Below, piece by piece: positions 37,093-44,779 of a stretch of DNA of 64,000 nucleotides (position 1 is its first letter; each line of letters starts with the position of its first letter). The stretch is from NCBI GenBank assembly GCA_947172415.1, contig OX359197.1, forward strand, positions 3,720,001 to 3,784,000, in the 5' to 3' direction. The position numbers and the translations under genes were made by a program. The notes below the pieces were generated by a model. The model made no database searches. It was not told the origin of the DNA and saw only the letters and a list, made by a program, of their open reading frames with translations. Origin of the DNA: Chondrosia reniformis (lineage: Eukaryota > Porifera > Demospongiae > Chondrillida > Chondrillidae).

Positions 37093-38237
37093 TTACGTAA
37101 GTCTACCCTTAGTAGTAACATTTCTTTGGAGGTGGGGTAACACAATATGGGGTAACACAAGACAGTCCTTAAGCATACTAGCCACATTTTGCTTATACTT
37201 GATTCTAACTAGAGGCTGCCGGGATAGGAAGGTTTTAAAGGTTGATTTTAGCTTAAAGTATTTGTAACCCTGCTTAATAAGCCTATTGCATAACTGCAAA
37301 CTTTTAGCCTGAAAACTGGAGAAGTCACTACATATTCTGGAATACCTAATTAGTTGTGAAATAAAGACGCCATAGGCTGGGGTATTAGGAATATTACTAT
37401 CTAAATGGGGAAAGTTTACTATATCAAAGTTAAAGTCCTCTCGCTTATCATATACTTTAGTGATAAATTGATTGTTAGTAATGGTTATATCTAAGTCTAA
37501 AAAGGGGGATTTTTAGGGCTGGTATTTGTCTTTTTAAGAATAAGTTCTTTGGGGTAAATATCACTAATTGACAGTTCAAAATCCTTGTTGTTAATACATA
37601 AAAGGTCATCAATATACCTATAAGTATTGGAAAATTTAATAGCTAGGGTGATGTTATCCTTAAGTAGTCCTTTCATAAACTCATACTCATAGGCAAACAG
37701 AAAAAGATTAGCAACTACAGGGGCACAGTCAGTACCCAAAGGGATACCTACACATTGCTTGAATACAGAACCGTCAACACATACATAAATGTTGTCAATA
37801 AGGTAATTAAAGAGCTCTACTAAATAAACAGCTGTGACTGCTTTATTGGAGACATTGTTAGACCAAAAGGCTTTATCCTGACAGACTTCTATATATTGGG
37901 ACTTCCTACAGGTATAGGCACTATGAATAAGGTTAGTAATCTTATCTTTAAGTAGGTTATGGGGGATCGCTGTATATAATGTAGAAAAATCAAAACTAGC
38001 TAGCTGGGTTTTTCTAGTGGGTATAGACCTAAGATTATCTAAGACTTCTAGTGAGTTTTCTACTATCCAAAAGGCATTAACACCAGTATTCCTATATATA
38101 CCAAGGCAGTATTCTCTAAAATGTTTGAGAATTAGTCTGAGTGCCGAATTTAGAAATCTAGAAAGGGGTTTGGTAGTACATTTGTGAGAGGCGGCTATGA
38201 ATCTGTAGTTGTAAGGGTTCTTATGTAGCTTAGGCAT
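37093..38237 (-). pseudogene. Copy A reverse transcriptase, C-terminal part with -1 frame change
   Basis: 37497-38237 encodes MPKLHKNPYNYRFIAASHKC, then LASFDFSTLYTAIPH (motif A), GIPLGTDCAPVVANLFLFAY (motif B) and RYIDDLL (catalytic motif C). The frame ends ...SPKNPPF-TAG at 37497, immediately after C CCT TTT (37500-37506). In the -1 frame it continues LDLDITITNNQFITKVYDKR through YKYFKLKSTFKTFLSRQPLV to TGA/TAA at 37093, the thumb/C-terminus expected for a Penelope-like RT. The reading frame also extends upstream of 38237 to the truncation at 38407. Met at 38237 is internal and not a start. Confidence 0.8.
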
Positions 38238-38598
38238 CCAGTAAAAAGAGGGAAGGTTACACCACTCTGGGTTAGGTTCTAAGTTCTCTAGTTTTAAGAA
38301 ATCTATGTGTTTCCTAATTAACTGTTGTGGTTCTACTGTACATTTAGCATAAGTGGAGGTACTGCCTAGTTCTTCATTAATAATTTGTCTATAGTAGGTC
38401 TTACATATCTCGTAAGTCTACCTCAGGGTAGACTTACGTAATATGTCCTACTTGTGTCTATAGTTATGCTGAGTCTGTTTTACCTGTACAAGCAAGATTA
38501 CTAATAGATTTATAATTAATTCATAAAAGTTAATTGGACCTACATTCCTTTCATAAAATTAAATTTCATCATGTGTCTTAGTTAACACCTTATTTAAC

Positions 38599-38625
38599 TT
38601 TTGGCGCCAAAATAGTGTATATAAG
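38599..38625 (+). promoter_or_regulatory. Promoter-like block: E2F-like palindrome and TATA box
   Basis: A perfect 14-bp palindrome TTTTGGCGCCAAAA (38599-38612) fits the E2F consensus (TTTSGCGC and its complement), followed 5 bases later by TATATAAG (38618-38625). It sits about 70 bp before the hammerhead, so transcripts would start just upstream of the ribozyme. Same block: 36922-36935 (A) and 41370-41383 (C). Function is inferred from motif only. Confidence 0.5.
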
Positions 38626-38696
38626 GCCCCTAGATTTAGCATAGTGAGCCAAGGATTCACAGAAGATCAAGATAAAGATAAAGAAAAAGACAAAGA

Positions 38697-38755
38697 CTCC
38701 CAGGATCACTGATGAAGGGTGGAATTCCCAGAAACGGCTGTCTGACCCAGTGGAG
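38697..38755 (+). ncRNA. Hammerhead-ribozyme motif, copy B
   Basis: CTGATGA (38709-38715), extra A, GGG (38717-38719), CCC (38727-38729), GAAAC (38731-38735), loop GGCT, GTC with predicted cleavage after C38742, then stem I TGA (38743-38745) pairing with TCA (38706-38708) and GGAG (38752-38755) pairing with CTCC (38697-38700). Layout matches type I hammerheads with internal loop in stem I. Confidence 0.62.
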
Positions 38756-39026
38756 AAGAAGATGAAAGAAGGGAAAAGAAGGAAGAAAAGACTACTGTAT
38801 CTTCATCTAAAGCTCTCTTTAGGTTTAGTTCCCCTATAGGCTCTTTTTACAGAATAGGCATATAGCATGTAGGAAAATGGTATCTTAGATTTTTCATGTG
38901 TTTACTTAGCCTCATGTTAGTCCCTGGTGGCTGTTGAGCCATTGTTGCCTTTAAATAGCCCCGGCTACATGTAATAGGTTAAGTCTTTATGGACTAGCTT
39001 GTCTAGTCCTTGACCCATTTCCAATC

Positions 39027-40029
39027 ATGACCAGTACAAAGTATAGAGATAGGATACCGGCTGGGAGGTCGCCCGGGTTAACAAGCTCCCCGTCATTAGG
39101 TAAAGGTAGGGTGCCATCTGTAGGTAGAGGGGTGCCTACTGGTGGGCAAGCTAGCCCCTCACTAGTTAAGAAGTGTAGCAATAAGCGGTGTAAAACATGT
39201 CCCTCTTTAGTTACTGGCCCTACTTTTAAGAGTTCAGTTACTGGCAGGACCTATCAAGTCCGTAGCCCTTGTGGTCCCCTAGGATGCCAGAGTAGGAATG
39301 TTGTGTATCTTATTACTTGTAAACAATGTGATGTACAGTATGTAGGAGAAACCTCTCAGATGCTTAGGAGTAGAATGAACAACCATAGGACTAGTACCAA
39401 AGGTTTTAAGCCACTGTATCTTTACAATCACTTTAATTCTGATAACCGTAGTTTTGATGATGCCTTGATTATGCCCATAGAACAGATACCTGAGACACCT
39501 AATTCTACTAGCCTCAGACTACTGAGAGAAGCGTTCTGGTACAAGGAACTCTGCTCTATTTACCCATATGGACTTAACGATAACATTAAAGGCGTTGGCA
39601 ATATTTCAATACTTAAAAAAGAAATCATCGTATGGAACCTTTTTAATCGCTTATCTCATAAAAGACGGCATCGGCGCTCCAATCTAAAATCGACAGGCAG
39701 TAGTAATAACGCTACCTTCGACCCTGAATGGCTCAAAGAACGACTACCACTTTACAAGAACGTTGGCTTTCTAGCCAAACTTAAACGCGATACTTTTGCA
39801 TTACAAGCTCGACACCTTCATCGTTTGTTAAACTCGGTACAATGTCTCATTGATACCCCAGAAACACCTTTTCCGCTTAGACTTATGCTAATGATTGAAG
39901 ACATTATTAAAGCACCCGCTTCAGCCATCCTTTCTAAACACCCAACGAAAACGACAAGTCCAGAAGGGTTTCTTAAAATCGTGTTTCATAATAAAGGTGT
40001 AGAAAAAATAGGCCTCTCAGGTATCTTAA
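39027..40029 (+). pseudogene. Copy B GIY-YIG endonuclease region
   Basis: ATG at 39027 (MTSTKYRDRIPAGRSP) is the first start after the terminal repeat and leader and gives the fuller N-terminus missing from copy C. A Cys cluster CSNKRCKTC, CGPLGC and CKQC surrounds NVVYLITCKQCDVQYVGETS, the GIY-YIG core (VYL and YVG), followed by SRMNNHR (catalytic Arg) and EAFWYKELCSIYPYGLND (catalytic Glu). This domain nicks target DNA for primed reverse transcription. The frame is cut after GLSGI by the MITE, which supplies the stop. N-terminal placement of the endonuclease is the permuted order of Chlamys/Naiad Penelope-like elements. Confidence 0.85.
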
Positions 40030-40515
40030 CCCTTTAATGACCGTTGACGATATACATTGTCATGATAATTATATGCAGCCGATAAACGTTGACGATTTAC
40101 ATCGTCATAGATAGGCGGCAGGCTTTCCCGGTGAATTATTAGCATATGCGTGGCCAAAGTAAACTCTAACAGGTGTTAAGAGGTCGTCAGACAGTTGCAC
40201 TTTACGATTAGTGCACACAGGTGGCAATAACCTTCCCTCCGTGGCGAAAAAAGCCTTCGAATTAACCGTATACGTACCGGGTGAGTGAAGAGAACTGACC
40301 AGGCTCTGAATGCGACCGCATAGGGTTAGGGTTAGGGTTAGTGCCTGGTCCGTTCTCTTCACTTGATTCGAAAGGCTAAACTTGACGAGAATCCACTTCC
40401 TCAGTCGTAAAAACAACCTTACCTTACACGTAGCACTTATGTACATCACGTGGCCTTCGAAAAAGTCAGTCATAAGGTATAGGGCCGCCCATGCAATAAG
40501 TTGGCGCGGAAAGGG
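40030..40515. mobile_element. piggyBac-like MITE inserted at TTAA
   Basis: 486 bp beginning CCCTTT and ending AAAGGG, flanked by TTAA on both sides (40026-40029, 40516-40519). The intact copy C has a single TTAA at this place, an exact empty site. TTAA duplication with CCC...GGG ends is the mark of piggyBac elements. Inside are two copies of a GTTGACGAT-TACAT-GTCAT motif near the left end and a 20-bp inverted repeat (40285-40304 / 40343-40362, one mismatch) around (TTAGGG)3-like sequence. No transposase; ORFs here are incidental. Confidence 0.82.
40321..40340 (+). repeat. Telomere-like GGGTTA repeat in hairpin loop
   Basis: TAGGGTTAGGGTTAGGGTTA, a little over three units of the animal telomere repeat, in the loop of the MITE's 20-bp inverted repeat. 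Confidence 0.75.
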
Positions 40516-40519
40516 TTAA

Positions 40520-41086
40520 ACCAAAAGTTAGTGTTAGAAACTGTCCCACCCTTTAATCAAAACAAAGAGCCCCCATGTGTAGTATATAAGTATACCCAAC
40601 CAATAGGACCTCAAATCTTTACCTTTTCACAAGCCTCCAAGTCAGATGTCTTTAGAAAACCAGAACCATGTGAGTGTCACAAGTCCCCCTTCATTTACAA
40701 GCCCCTAGGCCATGTTTTAACAGGTGACCTACGTATTGTTAGTAACCCAAAACTTAGAAAACTTCTTAAGAAAGGACCAAAATTTAGAGAACCTAATAAC
40801 TTTAATTGGGTAACTGCTTTAAAAATGTGTAAGGAAGGTCTTAGAAAATATAAGATTACCTGGGCCCGTAGAGAAAATGTATCTACTTCTGTATTTAGTG
40901 AGTGGAAAAATGCTGTACTTAAGAAAATTAATGATAGGATCTCTAAGCTGTCTAAATTGTATACCAAATCCTCAGTAGCCAAGAAGATCCTTACTTGCCC
41001 TAAAATTAAGAAATTCTTAGCAGACCTACATGATAAGTATGTTATAGCCCCTGCCGATAAGGCCTATAATAATATAATATTTATAT
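40520..41086 (+). pseudogene. Copy B ORF, linker region before the RT core
   Basis: Continues the frame after the MITE: NQKLVLETVPPFNQ through PLGHVLTGDLRIVSNPKLRK, SEWKNAVLKKINDRIS, FLADLHDKYVIAPADKA to NNIIFI, then truncated at the join with copy C. Almost identical to the matching part of copy C (SEWENAVLKKINDR). ADK-A is the start of the RT fingers in Penelope-like proteins. Confidence 0.8.
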
Positions 41087-41087
41087 G

Positions 41088-41505
41088 AAAAATCTAAGAT
41101 ACCATTTTCCTACATGCTATATGCCTATTCTGTAAAAAGAGCCTATAGGGGAACTAAACCTAAAGAGAGCTTTAGATGAAGATACAGTAGTCTTTTCTTC
41201 CTTCTTTTCCCTTCTTTCATCTTCTTCTCCACTGGGTCAGACAGCCGTTTCTGGGAATTCCACCCTTCATCAGTGATCCTGGGAGTCTTTATCTTTTTCT
41301 TTATCTTTATCTTGATCTTCTGTGAATCCTTGGCTCACTATGCTAAATCTAGGGGCCTTATATACACTATTTTGGCGCCAAAAGTTAAATAAGGTGTTAA
41401 CTAAGACACATGATGAAATTTAATTTTATGAAAGGAATGTAGGTCCAATTAACTTTTATGAATTAATTATAAATCTATTAGTAATCTTGCTTGTACAGGT
41501 AAAAC
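41088..41505 (-). repeat. Terminal repeat (pseudo-LTR) of copy C
   Basis: Contains the TTTTGGCGCCAAAA palindrome (41370-41383), TATATAAG and a hammerhead (41227-41285). Identical to the other terminal repeats apart from scattered substitutions and a short (GATAAA)n length difference. Confidence 0.87.
41227..41285 (-). ncRNA. Hammerhead-ribozyme motif, copy C
   Basis: Same layout as in copy B: CTGATGA, extra A, GGG/CCC stem II, GAAAC, loop GGCT, GTC, stem I TGA/TCA and GGAG/CTCC. All core bases retained. Confidence 0.62.
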
Positions 41506-44162
41506 AGACTGCCGGGATAGGAAGGTTTTAAAGGTTGATTTTAGCTTAAAATATTTGTAACCCTGCTTAATAAGCCTACTGCATAACTGCAAACTTTTAG
41601 CCTGAAAACTGGAGAAGTCACTACATATTCTGGAATACCTAATTAGTTGTGAAATAAAGACACCATAGGCTGGGGTATTAGGAATATTACTATCTAAATG
41701 GGGGAAATTTACTATATCAAAGTTAAAGTCCTCTCGCTTATCATATACTTTAGTGATAAATTGATTGTTAGTAATGGTTATATCTAAGTCTAAAAAGGGG
41801 GATTTTTAGGGCTGGTATTTGTCTTTTTAAGAATAAGTTCTTTGGGGTAAATATCACTAATTGACAGTTCAAAATCCTTGTTGTTAATACATAAAAGGTC
41901 ATCAATATACCTATAAGTATTGGAAAATTTAATAGCTAGGGTGATGTTATCCTTAAGTAGTCCTTTCATAAACTCATACTCATAGGCAAACAGAAAAAGA
42001 TTAGCAACTACAGGGGCACAGTCAGTACCCATAGGGATACCTACACATTGCTTAAATACAGAACCGTCAACACATACATAATTGTTGTCAATAAGGTAAT
42101 TAAAGAGCTCTACTAAATGAACAGCTGTGACTGCTTTATTGGAGACATTGTTAGACCAAAAGGCTTTATCCTGACAGACTTCTATATATTGGGACTTCCT
42201 ACAGGTATAGGCACTATGAATTAGGTTAGTAATCTTATCTTTTAGTAGATTATGGGGGATCGCTGTATATAATGTAGAAAAATCAAAACTAGCTAGCTGG
42301 GTTTTTCTAGTGGGTATAGACCTAAGATTATCTAAGACTTCTAGTGAGTTTTCTACTATCCAAAAGGCATTAACACCAGTATTCCTATATGTACCTAGGC
42401 AGTATTCTCTAAAATGTTTGAGAATTAGTCTGAGTGCCGAATTTAGAAATCTAGAAAGGGGTTTGGTAGTACATTTGTGAGAGGCGGCTATGAATCTGTA
42501 GTTGTAAGGGTTCTTATGTAGCTTAGGCATCCAGTAAAAAGAGGGAAGGTTACACCAGTCTGGTTTAGGTTCTAAGTTCTCTAGTTTTAAGAAATCTATG
42601 TGTTTCCTAATTAACTGTTGGGGTTCTACTGCACATTTAGCATAAGTGGAGGTACTGCCTAGTTCTTCATTAATAATTTGTCTATAGTAGGACTTACATA
42701 TAAAAATTATATTATTAGAGGCCTTATCGGCAGGGGCTATAACATACTTATCATGTAGGTCTGCTAAGAATTTCTTAATTTTAGGGCAAGTAAGGGTCTT
42801 CTTGGCTACTGAGGATTTGGTATACGATTTAGACAGCTTAGAGATCCTATCATTAATTTTCTTAAGTACAGCATTTTCCCACTCACTAAATACAGAAGTA
42901 GATACATTTTCTCTACGGGCCCAGGTAATCTTATATTTTCTGAGACCTTCCTTACACATTTTTAAAGCAGTTACCCAATTAAAGTTATTAGGTTCTCTAA
43001 ATTTTGGTCCCTTCTTAAGAAGTTTTCTAAGTTTTGGGTTACTAACAATACGTAGATCACCTGTTAAAACATGGCCTAGGGGCTTGTAAATGAAGGGGGA
43101 ATTGTGACACTCAAATGGTTCTGGTTTTCTAAAAACATCTGACTTGGAGGCTTGTGAAAAGTTAAAGATTTGAGGTCCTATTGGTTGGGTATACTTATAT
43201 ACTACACATGGGGGCTCTTTGTACTGTATAAAGGGTGGGACAGTTTCTAACACTAACTTTTGGTTTAAGATACCTGAGAGGCCTATTTTTTCTACACCTT
43301 TATTATGAAACACGATTTTAAGAAACCCTTCTGGACTTGTCGTTTTCGTTGGGTGTTTAGGAAGGCTGGCTGAAGCGCGTGCTTTAATAACGTCTTTAAT
43401 CATTAGCATAAGTCTAAGCGGAAAAGGTGTTTCTGGGGTATCAATGAGACATTGTACCGAGTTTAACAAACGATGAAGGTGTCGAGCTTGTAATGCAAAA
43501 GTATCGCGTTTAAGTTTGGCTAGAAAGCCAACGTTCTTGTAAAGTGGTAGTCGTTCTTTGAGCCATTCAGGGTCGAAGGTAGCGTTATTACTACTGCCTG
43601 TCGATTTTAGATTGGAGCGCCGATGCCGTCTTTTATGAGATAAGCGATTAAAAAGGTTCCATACGATGATTTCTTTTTTAAGTTTTGAAATATTGCCAAC
43701 GCCTTTAATGTTATCGTTAAGTCCATATGGGTAAATAGAGCAGAGTTCCTTGTACCAGAACGCTTCTCTCAGTAGTCTGAGGCTAGTAGAATTAGGTGTC
43801 TCAGGTATCTGTTCTATGGGCATAATCAAGGCATCATCAAAACTACGGTTATCAGAATTAAAGTGATTGTAAAGATACAGTGGCTTAAAACCTTTGGTAC
43901 TAGTCCTATGGTTGTTCATTCTACTCCTAAGCATTTGAGAGGTTTCTCCTACATACTGTACATCACATTGTTTACAAGTAATAAGATACACAACATTCCT
44001 ACTCTGGCATCCTAGGGGACCACAAGGGCTACAGACTTGATAGGTCCTGCCAGTAACTGAACTTTTAAAAGTAGGGCCAGTAACTAAAGAGGGACATGTT
44101 TTACACCGCTTATTGCTACACTTCTTAACTAGTGAGGGGCTAGCTTGCCCACCAGTAGGCAC
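41460..44162 (-). CDS. Copy C polyprotein: N-terminal GIY-YIG endonuclease, C-terminal RT, with putative -1 frameshift
   Basis: The zero-frame ORF (41790-44162) has a Cys cluster (CSNKRCKTC), the GIY-YIG core NVVYLITCKQCDVQYVGETS at about residues 57-76, its Arg (SRMNNHR) and Glu (EAFWYKEL), a linker of about 250 residues, then Penelope-type RT motifs MPKLHKNPYNYRFIAAS, LASFDFSTLYTAIPH, GIPMGTDCAPVVANLFLF and RYIDDLLCINN. It ends NPPF-TAG at 41790, right after C CCT TTT (41793-41799). The -1 frame continues open for about 110 codons (LDLDITITNNQ...) with the expected RT C-terminus, into the terminal repeat where a 145-bp deletion changes the last residues. All catalytic residues look intact. 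The first Met is not the true start, because the copy is 5'-truncated; copy B shows the missing N-terminus. Confidence 0.85.
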
Positions 44163-44165
44163 CCC

Positions 44166-44503
44166 ATATGTACTACTTGTATATACCAGTTGTGTGTATT
44201 TTTGTATGTACTAGTTGTATGTACGAGTTGTATGTACTAGTCGTATGTACTAGGTGTATGTACTAGTAACTAGATGTATGTACTAGATGTATGTACTAGT
44301 TTTATGTACGAGTTGTAAATACTAGTTTTATGTACTAGTTGTGTGTATTAGTTGTATGTACTTGTTGTATATGTGTTCTAGTAAGTAGTTTTATGCACTA
44401 ATTTAATGTGCTAGTTGTTTGTACTAGATGTATGTACTAGTTGGATGTTCTAATTGTATGTGGTAGTTGAATGAACTAGTAAAAAGTTGCATTTTCTAGT
44501 TAT
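44166..44503 (-). repeat. 13-bp satellite between copies C and D
   Basis: TTGTATGTACTAG array of the second subfamily, with a GTGTTCTAGTAAGTAGTTTT higher-order marker (about 44374) that recurs at about 49495 and 57350. Confidence 0.92.
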
Positions 44504-44779
44504 ATGAAAAATCTAAGATACCATTTTCCTACATGCTATATGCCTATTCTGTAAAAAGAGCCTATAGGGGAACTAAACCTAAAGAGAGCTTTAGATGAAC
44601 ATACAGTAGTCTTTTCTTCCTTCTTTTCCCTTCTTTCATCTTCTTCTCAACTGGGTCCGACAGCCGTTTCTGGGAATTCCACCCTTCATCAGTGATCCTG
44701 GGAGTCTTTGTCTTTTTCTTTATCTTGATCCTCTGTGAATCCTTGGCTCACTATGCTATATAAATCTAGGGGCCTTATA
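44504..44779 (-). mobile_element. Penelope-like terminal-repeat fragment D
   Basis: The 3' end of a fourth copy, starting at satellite (TTATATG|AAAAATC) and running up to CTTATA of its TATA box, where a LINE is inserted. About 10 more bases of D (TATATACACT) follow the LINE at 48846-48855 before satellite. Confidence 0.8.
44646..44704 (-). ncRNA. Hammerhead-ribozyme motif, copy D (mutated stem I)
   Basis: Core as in the other copies, but the outer stem I strand is CTCA instead of CTCC and the internal loop differs by one base, weakening stem I. Confidence 0.55.

Larger units (their letters stand above)
36645..38407 (-). mobile_element. Penelope-like element copy A (Naiad type, 5'-truncated)
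   Basis: Minus-strand copy. Its 3' end (GATTTTTCAT) abuts satellite at 36645; then upstream come the terminal repeat with hammerhead and promoter-like block, and the C-terminal half of the ORF. It is truncated at about 38407, where a 12-bp hairpin CGTAAGTCTACC/GGTAGACTTACG with a 4-base loop leads into copy B in opposite orientation. Penelope-like elements often occur as inverted or tandem partial copies. Relative to copy C it keeps about 145 bp (37073-37217) that C has lost. Confidence 0.85.
38421..38897 (+). repeat. Terminal repeat (pseudo-LTR) of copy B
   Basis: Begins at GGTAGACTTACG, the right arm of a 12-bp hairpin at the A/B junction, and ends GATTTTTCAT before the leader. It is the reverse complement of 36645-37110, making A and B a head-to-head pair with about 470-bp arms. 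Confidence 0.88.
38421..41086 (+). mobile_element. Penelope-like element copy B (Naiad type, 3'-truncated, MITE-split)
   Basis: Plus-strand copy: terminal repeat (38421-38897), leader, GIY-YIG endonuclease ORF from 39027, interrupted by a TTAA MITE (40030-40515), then the linker before the RT core up to 41086, where it is joined to the 3' end of copy C lying in the opposite strand. The RT palm of B is missing. The join occurs at TATATG, present in the intact element at that point, so microhomology or target choice is possible. Confidence 0.85.
41087..44165 (-). mobile_element. Penelope-like element copy C (Naiad type, nearly full ORF)
   Basis: Minus-strand copy with 3' terminal repeat (41088-41505), an ORF of 790 codons (41790-44162) plus a -1 frame extension, truncated at its 5' end inside the ORF at 44165 where satellite follows. 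It is the most complete copy in the window. The 3' end lies on copy B and the 5' end on satellite, so A, B and C form one composite of about 7.5 kb bounded by satellite on both sides. Confidence 0.88.

Noticed and set aside
40321..40340. True telomere or telomere-adjacent position
   Set aside because: Just over three TTAGGG units inside a MITE hairpin cut into a retroelement; too short and with unique flanks.
40105..40473. Minus-strand 122-codon ORF
   Set aside because: Lies entirely in the piggyBac-like MITE and spans its inverted repeat and TTAGGG tract; no protein family seen.
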